Source of the DNA: Mycobacterium colombiense
Lineage (GTDB): Bacteria; Actinomycetota; Actinomycetes; Mycobacteriales; Mycobacteriaceae
Direction of reading: 5' to 3'
Assembly (NCBI RefSeq): GCF_003284935.1
Contig: NZ_QMEV01000049.1
Location: forward strand, 1-40,215
Length of the DNA stretch: 40,215 nt
The position numbers and the translations under genes are program-made. Below are positions 1-7,466 of this stretch, piece by piece. Position 1 is the first letter of the stretch; every line of letters begins with the position of its first letter. Under the pieces are notes generated by a model that worked only from the letters and a program-made list of their open reading frames with translations, was not told the DNA's origin and searched no databases.

Positions 1-3
1 GGT

Positions 4-570
4 GTGTCCCCGGCCACCGTGTTCTTCGGCAGCTACGTGTTCGCCGGCATCGCCGCCCTGCTGGTGGCGGCGGCGATCGCCGTGCTGGTGGCGATTTCGG
101 ATTTCCGTGCACGCGGTAGCACGTCGGGCCCGGCGCTGGTCGCCGCGGCCGCCGGATTGATCGTCGTCGCCGCGTTGGTGGTGTCACTGGGTGTGCTCGA
201 CGATCGCGGACGCAGCGGGGCCCGAGTCGTGACATGGGTCGTCTGCGGTCTTGGATTAGCCTCGGGCGCAGCGATTTTCGTTGTCGACCCGGGGGAGTCG
301 GTGGCGTGGTTCGATCAGTTGCTGCACGTGGGCGCGGTGGTGACGATCATCGTCTCGGTCGCCGCCGCCGCGTTGCTCGCGCTGCCGGACTCCAACGCGT
401 ATTTCCGGCAGAGCGGCCCTAAACCCGTTCCCGCATCGACCTTTCCGCAACACGTCGCCTTTCCGCCACCCGCGCCGCATCAACCCCCGGCGCCTCCGCA
501 ACCGCCGGCCGGTTCCGCACCGCCGCCGAGGACGCCCGCGAATGACCCTGACTACGACCCGTTCTCATGA
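4..570 (+). CDS. four-helix membrane protein with proline-rich tail (unknown function)
   Basis: I do not recognise a named family. The protein has about four hydrophobic segments (roughly residues 8-30, 40-62, 78-95 and 106-127), followed by a C-terminal tail of about 50 residues very rich in proline and alanine, so it is an inner-membrane protein with a flexible tail. The GTG at position 4 is the first possible start inside the window, but the frame is open to the window edge, so the real start may lie further upstream and the protein may be longer. Its stop overlaps the next start (ATGA at 567-570), so the two are probably co-translated. The next gene also combines proline-rich sequence with membrane helices, which suggests a joint envelope role; that is inference only. 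Confidence 0.7.
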   Translation: MSPATVFFGSYVFAGIAALLVAAAIAVLVAISDFRARGSTSGPALVAAAAGLIVVAALVVSLGVLDDRGRSGARVVTWVVCGLGLASGAAIFVVDPGESVAWFDQLLHVGAVVTIIVSVAAAALLALPDSNAYFRQSGPKPVPASTFPQHVAFPPPAPHQPPAPPQPPAGSAPPPRTPANDPDYDPFS

Positions 571-1562
571 CGGCTAGCTGGCCGGGCCCCAGTTGGCCCA
601 ATCCGTTCGACCCGGGCGCCCCGCAGCCACCGCCGCCCGCCCCGCCCTCCGAGGAAGTGAACACGCTGGCGACGCTGTCGGTCGTGTTCGCCTTTCTGCT
701 GGCACCGGTGGGAGTCGTGTTGGGGCACTTCGCCCTCAAAGACATTCGTCGGCGGGGTGAGCGCGGCCGCAATCGCGCGCTGGTCGGACTGACGCTGTCG
801 TACGCCTTCACCGTGATCGCCGTGGTGGCGCTGGTGCTGTGGGCGACGCTGGGTGACAAGCAGACTGGCCAGTCGACGGCGCATTCCGGGGGCACCACCG
901 CCGCGGGTGCGGCGAAGCTGAGCGCCAACGCCTCGGCGCCGCCCGAACCGTCGGTGACGGCCGAAGGCCTGCAGTCGCTGGTGCTCACCGGCGAAGACGT
1001 CGCCGGTCTCATCAAGGCGCCGGGCATGTACGTCAACAAGACCTGGACGCAAACGCACGAATTGCAGCCCGGTGACAGCTTCGATCCCCCCGAATGCACC
1101 GAGGCGGTGTTCAACGGCTTGACGGCGTCCTATCGTGACAGCGGTTATCGCGCCATCTACGGCGTGGACCTGGGCCAGCACACCAACGGTTTCCCGCACG
1201 GGGTTTCGGAGTTCGTCGCGACGTTCGACAACGCCGCGGCCGCAAAGGGTTTCGTCACCAAGGCCGTCAACCACATCAACGGTTGCGCCGGCAAGCAATT
1301 GACCTACTCGCACGGCGGCATCTCCGGCATCTACAGCGTCGGAACACCGGCGCAGACCGGGCCGGTGACCTCGGTGCGCAGCACCCTGGGGACGGTGCAG
1401 GACAACGGGCGGACCACCGATGTCGGCGGCCAGCACACCAGCGCATTGCGGGCCCTGGCGGCCAAGGCCAACGTCGTGGTCGACGTCGACGTCATCGGAC
1501 GCGATCTCGGCGACGACGCCACCGCCCTCGTGCAGGGCATCCTGGGCCGTATCCCGAGTTGA
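567..1562 (+). CDS. DUF4190-like membrane protein with PknH-type extracellular sensor domain
   Basis: The protein starts with a proline-rich cytoplasmic segment of about 30 residues. Two hydrophobic helices follow (about residues 33-55 and 70-95), separated by a short basic loop with the look of a DUF4190 domain. The C-terminal half, from about residue 130, resembles the extracellular domain of the mycobacterial kinase PknH and related lipoproteins (PknH_C family), with two conserved cysteines at C177 and C240 that could form a disulfide. There is no kinase domain, so it is a stand-alone sensor-like domain anchored in the membrane. It overlaps the upstream membrane protein by 4 nt. The ligand is unknown. 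The domain assignments are from pattern recognition and should be reliable at family level. Confidence 0.8.
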   Translation: MTASWPGPSWPNPFDPGAPQPPPPAPPSEEVNTLATLSVVFAFLLAPVGVVLGHFALKDIRRRGERGRNRALVGLTLSYAFTVIAVVALVLWATLGDKQTGQSTAHSGGTTAAGAAKLSANASAPPEPSVTAEGLQSLVLTGEDVAGLIKAPGMYVNKTWTQTHELQPGDSFDPPECTEAVFNGLTASYRDSGYRAIYGVDLGQHTNGFPHGVSEFVATFDNAAAAKGFVTKAVNHINGCAGKQLTYSHGGISGIYSVGTPAQTGPVTSVRSTLGTVQDNGRTTDVGGQHTSALRALAAKANVVVDVDVIGRDLGDDATALVQGILGRIPS

Positions 1563-1587
1563 CCAGGCTGCCAACAGATTGGTGGAT

Positions 1588-1959
1588 CTACAAGACCCGA
1601 ACGTCTGCAGGTGACCAGAACGCGCGCATCGAGGTGATCTTGGCGTCCCCGTCGAACGACATCGTCGAAATGGGCGAGATCCGGGTGCTGCTGTCGCCGG
1701 CGTCGAGCGTGAGATGCCACAAGAAGGCGGCTTCGCTGCCGCCGATCCGTATTTCGGCGAGCTCGGTGTCCTTCTTCGCGTCCTGAAATCCCGCATAGAA
1801 GGTCCGGATGGCGTCCTTTCCGCGGCGGATGTCGGACCCGATCGGGTCCTCGATGGTGGCGTCGTCGGCGTAGAGCGCCACGATGTCGTCGGCGGTACCC
1901 GTGGCGACCAGCGCGAGGTAGCGATTGACGGTCTCGGTGATGGCTTCTGGGGACGGCAT
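1588..1959 (-). CDS. ketosteroid isomerase-like (SnoaL/NTF2-fold) protein
   Basis: This 123-residue protein closely resembles steroid delta-5-3-ketoisomerases. Tyr14 and Asp38 match the oxyanion-hole tyrosine and the catalytic base of the Comamonas testosteroni enzyme in both position and context (ADDAT.EDP motif). The third catalytic position, Asp99 in that enzyme, is Ser98 here, so activity may differ. The start was set at the ATG at 1959 because homology begins there; an open reading frame continues upstream to 2244 but runs antisense into the Nudix gene. It is divergent from the Nudix gene with a gap of 66 nt that must hold both promoters. A role in mycobacterial sterol catabolism is plausible but not shown by the neighbours. 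Confidence 0.85.
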   Translation of the reverse strand: MPSPEAITETVNRYLALVATGTADDIVALYADDATIEDPIGSDIRRGKDAIRTFYAGFQDAKKDTELAEIRIGGSEAAFLWHLTLDAGDSSTRISPISTMSFDGDAKITSMRAFWSPADVRVL

Positions 1960-2025
1960 GGCTCGGACGCTACTCCTAGCCGTTGCCACCGTATGCGTTG
2001 CGGTATTCGCGGCAATACTGGCGGC

Positions 2026-2562
2026 GTGACTTTTATCGAACGCCTCGCGAGCCGCGAGATCTACCGCAACCAGTGGATGGTGCTGCGTGAGGACGACATC
2101 CGCCGCCCGGACGGCAGCCAGGGTATCTACGGCGTCGTCGACAAGCCGGCCTATGCACTCGTGATGCCTTATGACGGGCGCCGCTTCCGGCTGGTCGAGC
2201 AGTTTCGCTATCCCCTCGGCGAGCGGCGTTGGGAATTTCCCCAAGGCACCGCTCCCGAATTGGCCGACGCCGAACCGGCCGAGCTCGCCGCGCGCGAGCT
2301 ACGGGAGGAAACCGGGTTGCGCGCAACGTCGTTCGAGGCGATCGGCCAGCTCGACGTCGCACCGGGAATGACCAGTCAGCGGGGTTGGGTGTTTCTGGCC
2401 ACCGGGATCGCCGAAGGGGAAGTCGAGCGCGAGCACGAGGAGCAGGACATGCGCAGCGCGTGGTTCTCGCGCGACGAGGTCGAACAGATGATTCGCGAGG
2501 GAGTCATCGTCGACGCGCAGTCGGTGGCCGCCTACGCGCTGTTCCTGTTGCGAGCGGGGTGA
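2026..2562 (+). CDS. Nudix hydrolase, ADP-ribose pyrophosphatase-like
   Basis: This 178-residue protein carries a Nudix box ending in RELREETGL, preceded by the EFPQG motif typical of nucleoside-diphosphate-sugar hydrolases such as ADP-ribose pyrophosphatase. The first part of the box is slightly irregular: the spacing between the leading Gly and the first Glu differs from the strict 23-residue consensus, as in other ADP-sugar hydrolases. The family hydrolyses the pyrophosphate bond of ADP-ribose or related compounds using Mg2+. The GTG at 2026 was chosen because similarity starts with the TFIERLASREIY segment; an in-frame extension to 1714 is antisense to the neighbouring isomerase gene and is not credible. 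The exact substrate cannot be read from the sequence. Confidence 0.88.
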   Translation: MTFIERLASREIYRNQWMVLREDDIRRPDGSQGIYGVVDKPAYALVMPYDGRRFRLVEQFRYPLGERRWEFPQGTAPELADAEPAELAARELREETGLRATSFEAIGQLDVAPGMTSQRGWVFLATGIAEGEVEREHEEQDMRSAWFSRDEVEQMIREGVIVDAQSVAAYALFLLRAG

Positions 2563-2635
2563 ATCGGCGCGACCGCACCGCGATCGTGTCCGCGCCGAGA
2601 TCGGGCCGCGTCATCGAACGTCCACCATTGACGCA

Positions 2636-3145
2636 ATGCGGCCGACGTCTCGGGTAGGTGCGGTGCTCACTGCCGTCACCGCGTGGGTCGTGGGCGCATC
2701 CGGCGTGTCTGTCCACGCGATGTCGCCATCGTGGAGCGGCAAATATTCATTGGTGAGGTATGCGGCCGGTAAATCCGGCACCAGCGTCGCCGCCAAACAG
2801 GCCGAACCGACCTTCAGTGCCGATTACGTCTTCACCACCGCGTGCTCGTCGGGCCGGTGCGTCGCCACCGCCACGAACGGGCCCGCGCCCAAAAACCCGA
2901 CGTTGCCCCAGCCTTCGCATTACACGTGGGACGGCGCCAAGTGGGTCGAGCGCTTCGACTTCCAATGGGATTGCTATATGGGCGAAGGGATTCCGAAGGT
3001 GTGGGCACCGGCACGGTCGTGGGCGTTCTACACACCGCAGGCGGACGGATCGTTGCGTGGCACCTGGCACACCGATATCAGCGGCGGGCCCTGCGGTGGG
3101 TCCGTCGAAATGCCGGTGGCGGCGTTCGCCGCCGCGCCGGCATGA
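2636..3145 (+). CDS. secreted mycobacterial protein of unknown function
   Basis: This 169-residue protein has a Sec-type signal peptide: a basic start, a hydrophobic stretch at about residues 8-26, and a likely cleavage after VHA near residue 28. The mature part contains four cysteines (two in a CSSGRC cluster, one in WDCYM, one in GGPCGG), which suggests two disulfides, and many aromatic residues. It resembles a family of small exported proteins seen only in mycobacteria and close relatives; I recall no assigned function. It begins 73 nt after the Nudix gene and could share its transcript. The start at 2636 is supported by the well-formed signal peptide directly behind it. Confidence 0.8.
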   Translation: MRPTSRVGAVLTAVTAWVVGASGVSVHAMSPSWSGKYSLVRYAAGKSGTSVAAKQAEPTFSADYVFTTACSSGRCVATATNGPAPKNPTLPQPSHYTWDGAKWVERFDFQWDCYMGEGIPKVWAPARSWAFYTPQADGSLRGTWHTDISGGPCGGSVEMPVAAFAAAPA

Positions 3146-3180
3146 CGGAGACGCCGTCAGGGCGGCGCCTCAGAGATTGA

Positions 3181-3493
3181 TCAGGGGCAGTAGTTGGATT
3201 CCGCCGCGCTCACGATGGCCGTCGCGTCCCCGTAGTTGAAGGAACTGTTCAACCCGGAATGGACATCGGTGGCCAGCTCGTCGGGAGTCTTGCCCGCGGC
3301 GCGATCCGAGCAGATGGCATGGCCCAGCGAGATCAGCGTGCCTTCGCCGCCCGGCTGCCACACGACGCCGATCTTCTTCAGTTGACCCAGGTATCCGTCA
3401 TCGTCGGCGGCGGGCGACCCCGCTACCTGCCGTTAACGCGGCAGCAACGACCGCCGGAATACACAACATGCGCAGCCCGCAAACAGCCTTCAT
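3181..3493 (-). pseudogene. DUF732-family secreted protein, split by a frameshift
   Basis: The gene is read from 3493 downwards. A good ribosome binding site (AAGGAG, 5 nt before the ATG) leads into a signal peptide (MKAVCGLRMLCIPAVVAA and on), but this frame ends at a TGA at 3400-3398 after 31 residues. The mature domain continues in another frame (DDDGYLGQLKK, then the conserved HAICSD segment and a terminal NYCP) and ends at 3181. That frame has a TAA just upstream of the junction, so no single start reads both parts. A one-base insertion or deletion in the G- and C-rich run near 3405-3420 would restore the gene. DUF732 proteins are small mycobacterial secreted proteins; I recall Rv1291c, at the equivalent place in M. 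tuberculosis, as one. It is either a recent pseudogene or a sequencing error. Confidence 0.8.
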
Positions 3494-3674
3494 CTCGGCT
3501 CCTTCTCTTTAGGGATGGTGATAACGGGCTCATTATGCGGCGCACCGCCTGCGATTGCGCGGCGAACAGCAAAAGCTGGCAAGCCATCACTGGGCAACTA
3601 TGTCCTGCATCAGCAATCGAAGGCGATTGCCGTGGCAACCAACTCAAACCCGGTGCCGGGTGGTGCCCGGCGGA

Positions 3675-4370
3675 TCAGTCCGGCGGAGCTGGGGTCATCG
3701 AGGCGATGTAATAGGTTTCGTGCCCGCTCGGGTAGCCGCCCCCGCCGGTCGCGATATGGACGTGGTCGTAGTGGTCGGCGGTCTCCGAACCCAGGTCGGC
3801 CATCCAGTTGCCACCGCCGACGCCCGGGTAGATCTTCTGTCGCCAGATCACGTGGTTGATGCCCCATCGTTTCGCGTTCGCCAGGGCGTAACCGGCGATC
3901 TGGTTGCCGAGCTCGATGCCTTCGGGGGAGTGGTAATTCGGGATCATCACGTCGATCGCCAGCCCGTTGGGATGCCACGGCAACGGGTCCTCGCGGTAGC
4001 CGTAGATGGTCTTGATCTGGGGGAAGAGCACGGTGATGACGCGGGCCGCCCAGATGGTCTTGACCTGCAACCGTTCTTCGGATCCCACGCTGTGCGGCAA
4101 GGCGAGCTGGAATTGCTGGCCGGCGGACGGGGCCGGCGGTGCCAGGGCCGTCAGCGACTCGATCTCGGCCGGGCTGGCCGGGCGCGGCGCGCTGGCGGGC
4201 GGCACAGGCGCCGTCGCGCTGGGGGTGATCGGACCCGGCGCCGCCGCGGGCGTTTCGACACAGCAGCGCGTCTTGGTGCCCTGCGCGTGGATCATGGCCG
4301 CGGAGACGACGAGCGACGCCGCGATCGCCAGCCATCGCCCCCGCCCGTTCGCGAACACCTTCACGGCCAC
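3675..4370 (-). CDS. secreted protein with LAS/M15-like metallopeptidase signature
   Basis: This 231-residue protein begins with a signal peptide or N-terminal membrane anchor (hydrophobic residues 13-29). A proline/alanine-rich linker follows to about residue 85, then a compact C-terminal domain. That domain holds His133-x6-Asp140 and a later His203-x-His205, the spacing of zinc ligands in LAS-type metallopeptidases (D-Ala-D-Ala carboxypeptidase/lysostaphin group). It also resembles the ARB_07466-type domain of mycobacterial exported proteins such as, from memory, Rv0320. A role in trimming cell-wall peptides is an inference. The 181 nt between its stop and the DUF732 gene contain no gene I can support. 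It is divergent from the nitroreductase gene. Confidence 0.8.
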   Translation of the reverse strand: MAVKVFANGRGRWLAIAASLVVSAAMIHAQGTKTRCCVETPAAAPGPITPSATAPVPPASAPRPASPAEIESLTALAPPAPSAGQQFQLALPHSVGSEERLQVKTIWAARVITVLFPQIKTIYGYREDPLPWHPNGLAIDVMIPNYHSPEGIELGNQIAGYALANAKRWGINHVIWRQKIYPGVGGGNWMADLGSETADHYDHVHIATGGGGYPSGHETYYIASMTPAPPD

Positions 4371-4456
4371 GACCAGCAGCTTAATGTCGTCTGTGACGCG
4401 TGGGGCCCGTTTTCACGTTGCTTGTCCAGCGCGGGCGAGCGGACCAGAATGACACC

Positions 4457-4984
4457 ATGGCCGGGCGGTCGTTCGACGATGCGAATGCCTTTCACCGAAC
4501 GATGCGCCGCTTCGCGTCGACGACCGTGGGCGCGGCGCTATTGCGCCCGACGGCACACCACCTCGACCGCCTCGTCGCCAAGGCCACCGGAGGACGGAAA
4601 AGCTTCGCCGAGGTCGCGACTGGCATCCCGGCGGTCTTGCTCACCACCACGGGCGCCAAATCCGGTGCGTCGCGCACCGTCGCCGTGTACGGGATCCCGC
4701 ATCCGGACGGCCTGGCCCTCATTGCGTCCAACTTCGGCGGCAGCAAGCATCCGGCCTGGTACCACAATCTCAAGGCCCACCCGGAAGCGACGGTCACGAT
4801 CGGCCGTGACACCTGGAATGCCACCGCGCGGCTCGCGACGCCACGGGAGCGCGACGAGATCTGGGCCAAAGGACTCGAGCTGTATCCCGGCTGGCGGAAG
4901 TACGAGGTGCGGGCGAAAGATCGACACATCGAGGCGTTCGTGCTGACACGAAGCTCTCAACACACACAGGGGTCGGCCTCATGA
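4457..4984 (+). CDS. F420H2-dependent nitroreductase/quinone reductase family protein (Ddn-like)
   Basis: This 175-residue protein matches the deazaflavin (F420)-dependent nitroreductase family. Characteristic segments are LLTTTGAKSG, a loop with P-x-W-Y-H-N-L around residue 100 and the TVTIG strand. In M. tuberculosis this family includes Ddn, which activates pretomanid, and many paralogues that probably reduce quinones. The ATG at 4457 was preferred to one at 4400 because family similarity begins shortly after it and the extra 19 residues look random; no strong ribosome binding site precedes either. It is divergent from the secreted metallopeptidase-like gene. Whether it reduces nitroimidazoles cannot be told from the sequence, since most paralogues do not. 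Confidence 0.85.
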   Translation: MAGRSFDDANAFHRTMRRFASTTVGAALLRPTAHHLDRLVAKATGGRKSFAEVATGIPAVLLTTTGAKSGASRTVAVYGIPHPDGLALIASNFGGSKHPAWYHNLKAHPEATVTIGRDTWNATARLATPRERDEIWAKGLELYPGWRKYEVRAKDRHIEAFVLTRSSQHTQGSAS

Positions 4985-5101
4985 CACGGCGACACAGGCA
5001 AGTCGACCGGACGTGAAGCCGAGGTCGGGCCACCCGAGAAGCCGGGGTGGGGCGACCGACCGCCGGCGTGAACTAGGTCGGCCGTGAGAGGCCCCGCTCG
5101 A

Positions 5102-5107
5102 TACGAT
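5102..5107 (+). promoter_or_regulatory. candidate -10 element for the glyoxalase-fold gene
   Basis: TACGAT fits the mycobacterial SigA -10 pattern TANNNT. Initiation about 7-8 nt downstream would fall on the ATG at 5115 and give a leaderless transcript. No clear -35 box is visible. This is a motif call only. Confidence 0.35.
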
Positions 5108-5114
5108 GCACCGC

Positions 5115-5552
5115 ATGGCCATCAAACTCGAGAACGTCGGCATCGCCGTGCGTGACCTCGAAGCAACGATCGCGTTCTTCACCGATCTTGGTCTCACGGT
5201 CGTCGGCCGCGACACCGTCCGCTGCGAGTGGACCGACACTGCCGTCGGCCTCGATGGCAACCACGCAAACATTGCGATGCTTCAGACGCCGGACGGTCAT
5301 GGACGCCTCGAGCTCTTCGAGTACATCCATCCCAAAGCGATTGAGTCGAAGCCCACTCGTCCCAACGAGATCGGCATGCACCGCGTCGCGTTCTCGGTTG
5401 ATGACCTCGACAAAGCCCTCGAAATTGCCGCGAGGCACGGCTGCCGTCCGCTTCGTGGCGTGGCGACTTACGAGGACGCCTACAAGCTCACCTACGTCCG
5501 CGGTCCCAGCGACATCCTTGTGATGCTCGCCGAGGACCTGAAGAAGGCCTAA
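5115..5552 (+). CDS. VOC family (glyoxalase/bleomycin-resistance fold) protein
   Basis: This protein of about 145 residues is a single vicinal-oxygen-chelate unit: two beta-alpha-beta-beta-beta modules with candidate metal ligands in RLELFEY (Glu), MHRVAF (His) and near the end in VMLAED (Glu). It resembles glyoxalase I or methylmalonyl-CoA epimerase-like proteins, but the substrate is unknown. Two ATGs are possible, at 5106 and 5115; 5115 suits a leaderless message. Codon usage is odd: of 15 leucines, 10 are CTC, 4 CTT and only 1 CTG, while neighbouring genes favour CTG. Together with its place about 60 nt from the 3' end of a tRNA gene, this suggests horizontal acquisition. Confidence 0.85.
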   Translation: MAIKLENVGIAVRDLEATIAFFTDLGLTVVGRDTVRCEWTDTAVGLDGNHANIAMLQTPDGHGRLELFEYIHPKAIESKPTRPNEIGMHRVAFSVDDLDKALEIAARHGCRPLRGVATYEDAYKLTYVRGPSDILVMLAEDLKKA

Positions 5553-5610
5553 CGGCCGATCCCACTGGGGGTGTGGCTAGACCTTCGTCGAGGTCAGGCG
5601 GTGTTTTGCG

Positions 5611-5686
5611 TGGTGCCCCCGGCAGGATTCGAACCTGCGGCCTTCTGCTCCGGAGGCAGACGCTCTATCCCCTGAGCTACGGGGGC
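5611..5686 (-). tRNA. argT: tRNA-Arg (anticodon CCG)
   Basis: Read on the minus strand, the 76-nt gene folds into a full cloverleaf: acceptor stem GCCCCCG/CGGGGGC, a D-arm with the AGCTCAGGGGATAGAGC motif, an anticodon stem TCTGC/GCAGA with loop CTCCGGA giving anticodon CCG, and a T-arm containing GGTTCGAATCC. The CCA end is encoded (TGG at 5611-5613). It decodes CGG, a major arginine codon in GC-rich genomes. It lies divergent to argS, the synthetase that charges it; the same arrangement occurs in M. tuberculosis as I recall. Confidence 0.97.
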
Positions 5687-5799
5687 GCACCGACATACCT
5701 GTTGCGCCATGGGGCTTTCGAACAAGCACGGACAGACTAACGCATCCAAGCGGCCACCCTGCCACCGCAATGGATTCGGGGTGGGAGCACCCCAGCCAA

Positions 5800-5805
5800 T
5801 AGGAT
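5800..5805 (+). promoter_or_regulatory. candidate -10 element of argS
   Basis: TAGGAT matches TANNNT and ends 8 nt before the argS GTG at 5814, which would make the transcript leaderless or nearly so. No convincing -35 box is present. This is a motif-based call. Confidence 0.4.
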
Positions 5806-5813
5806 GGACGCTC

Positions 5814-7466
5814 GTGACCCCCGCTGACCTGGCTGAGCTGCTCAGAACCACCGCCGCCGCGGTGCTCGCCGAGCGCGGGCTCGACGCTGCCGCGTTGCCG
5901 CCGACCGTCACCGTGGAGCGTCCCCGCAATCCCGAGCACGGCGATTACGCCAGCAACCTGGCGCTGCAGCTGGGTAAGAAGGTCGGCGCCAACCCCCGTG
6001 AGCTGGCCGGATGGCTCGCCGAGGCGCTGGCCCGGGCCGACGGCATCGCGTCGGCGGAGGTGGCCGGACCGGGCTTCATCAACCTGCGCCTCGAGGCGTC
6101 GGCGCAGGCCGTCGTCGTCACCAACGTGATCGACGCCGGCGACCGCTTCGGCCATTCGGACGGCTTGGCCGGGCGCAACATCAACCTCGAATTCGTGTCG
6201 GCCAACCCGACCGGGCCGATCCACATCGGCGGCACCCGCTGGGCCGCCGTCGGCGACGCGCTGGGCCGGCTGCTCACCACGCAGGGGGCCGCCGTCACCC
6301 GCGAATACTATTTCAACGACCACGGCGCCCAGATCGACCGATTCGCCAGCTCGCTGATCGCCGCGGCCAAGGGCGACCCCACCCCGGAGGACGGGTACGC
6401 GGGCGCCTACATCAACGACATCGCGGCTCAGGTGTTGCGCAAGGCGCCCGACGCGCTGAGCCTGCCCGACGGCGAAATGCGGGAGACCTTCCGCGAAATC
6501 GGCGTCGACCTGATGTTCACCCATATCAAGGAGTCGTTGCACGAGTTCGGCACCGACTTCGACGTCTACACCCACGAAGACTCGATGCACACCAAGGGCC
6601 TGGTCGAGGAAGCCATCGCCAAACTGCGCGAAACGGGCAACATCTACGAGAAGGACGGCGCAACGTGGTTGCGCACCAGCGCCTTTGGCGACGACAAGGA
6701 CCGTGTCGTCATCAAGAGCGACGGCAAGCCAGCCTACATCGCCGGTGACATCGCCTACTACCTGGACAAGCGCCAGCGCGGCTTCGACCTGGCCATCTAC
6801 ATGCTCGGGGCCGACCACCACGGTTACATCGCCCGGCTCAAGGCGGTGGCGGCGGCGTTTGGCGACGACCCCGCGGCCGTCGAGGTGCTCATCGGCCAGA
6901 TGGTCAACCTGGTCCGCGACGGCCAGCCGGTCCGGATGAGCAAGCGGGCCGGAACGGTGATCACGCTGGACGACCTGGTGGAGGCGATCGGCGTCGACGC
7001 CGCGCGCTACAGCCTGATTCGTTCCTCCGTCGACACCCCGATCGACATCGACCTTGCGTTGTGGTCGTCGGCGTCCAACGAAAACCCGGTCTACTACGTG
7101 CAATACGCGCATGCCCGGCTCTCGGCGCTGGCCCGCAACGCCGCCGAGCTCGGCCTGATCCCCAACACCGGCCACCTCGAGCTGCTCAGCCACGACAAGG
7201 AGGGGACGCTGCTGCGGACCCTCGGCGAATTCCCGCGAGTGCTCGGCACCGCGGCGACCTTGCGCGAACCCCACCGGGTGTGCCGGTACCTGGAAGACCT
7301 CGCCGGCGACTACCACCGGTTCTACGACTCGTGCCGTGTCTTGCCGCAGGGCGACGAGCAACCGACCGACCTGCACACCGCGCGCCTGGCGCTGTGCCAG
7401 GCCACCCGCCAGGTGATCGCCAACGGTCTGGCGATTCTGGGCGTCACCGCTCCGGAGCGAATGTGA
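5814..7466 (+). CDS. argS: arginyl-tRNA synthetase
   Basis: ArgRS joins arginine to tRNA-Arg, whose CCG isoacceptor is encoded divergently just upstream. The protein has 550 residues, the length I recall for M. tuberculosis ArgRS. It shows the N-terminal tRNA D-loop-binding domain (about residues 1-90), the class I nucleotide-binding site with a HIGG variant of HIGH at residues 137-140, the MSKR signature (KMSKS equivalent) near residue 380, and a C-terminal DALR anticodon-binding domain with Y-x-Q-Y-A-H-A-R. The GTG at 5814 was chosen over an upstream in-frame extension to 5709, which would overlap the promoter region and adds no conserved sequence. Its last four bases overlap lysA (GTGA). 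Confidence 0.98.
   Translation: MTPADLAELLRTTAAAVLAERGLDAAALPPTVTVERPRNPEHGDYASNLALQLGKKVGANPRELAGWLAEALARADGIASAEVAGPGFINLRLEASAQAVVVTNVIDAGDRFGHSDGLAGRNINLEFVSANPTGPIHIGGTRWAAVGDALGRLLTTQGAAVTREYYFNDHGAQIDRFASSLIAAAKGDPTPEDGYAGAYINDIAAQVLRKAPDALSLPDGEMRETFREIGVDLMFTHIKESLHEFGTDFDVYTHEDSMHTKGLVEEAIAKLRETGNIYEKDGATWLRTSAFGDDKDRVVIKSDGKPAYIAGDIAYYLDKRQRGFDLAIYMLGADHHGYIARLKAVAAAFGDDPAAVEVLIGQMVNLVRDGQPVRMSKRAGTVITLDDLVEAIGVDAARYSLIRSSVDTPIDIDLALWSSASNENPVYYVQYAHARLSALARNAAELGLIPNTGHLELLSHDKEGTLLRTLGEFPRVLGTAATLREPHRVCRYLEDLAGDYHRFYDSCRVLPQGDEQPTDLHTARLALCQATRQVIANGLAILGVTAPERM

Noticed and set aside
1714..2025. N-terminal extension of the Nudix hydrolase to 1714
   Set aside because: It lies opposite the isomerase gene and adds no conserved residues; the GTG at 2026 fits the family.
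1960..2244. N-terminal extension of the ketosteroid isomerase homologue to 2244
   Set aside because: The extra 95 residues are antisense to the Nudix gene and have no similarity to the family, which starts at MPSPEAI.
4985..5105. Possible duplicated tRNA 3' end (attachment site) left of the glyoxalase-fold gene
   Set aside because: I searched by eye for a copy of the tRNA-Arg 3' end sequence and found none, so no integration site is claimed.
5577..7376. 599-residue open frame antisense to argS, also running through tRNA-Arg
   Set aside because: It contains the tRNA sequence translated as protein and no domain; argS is certain on the other strand.
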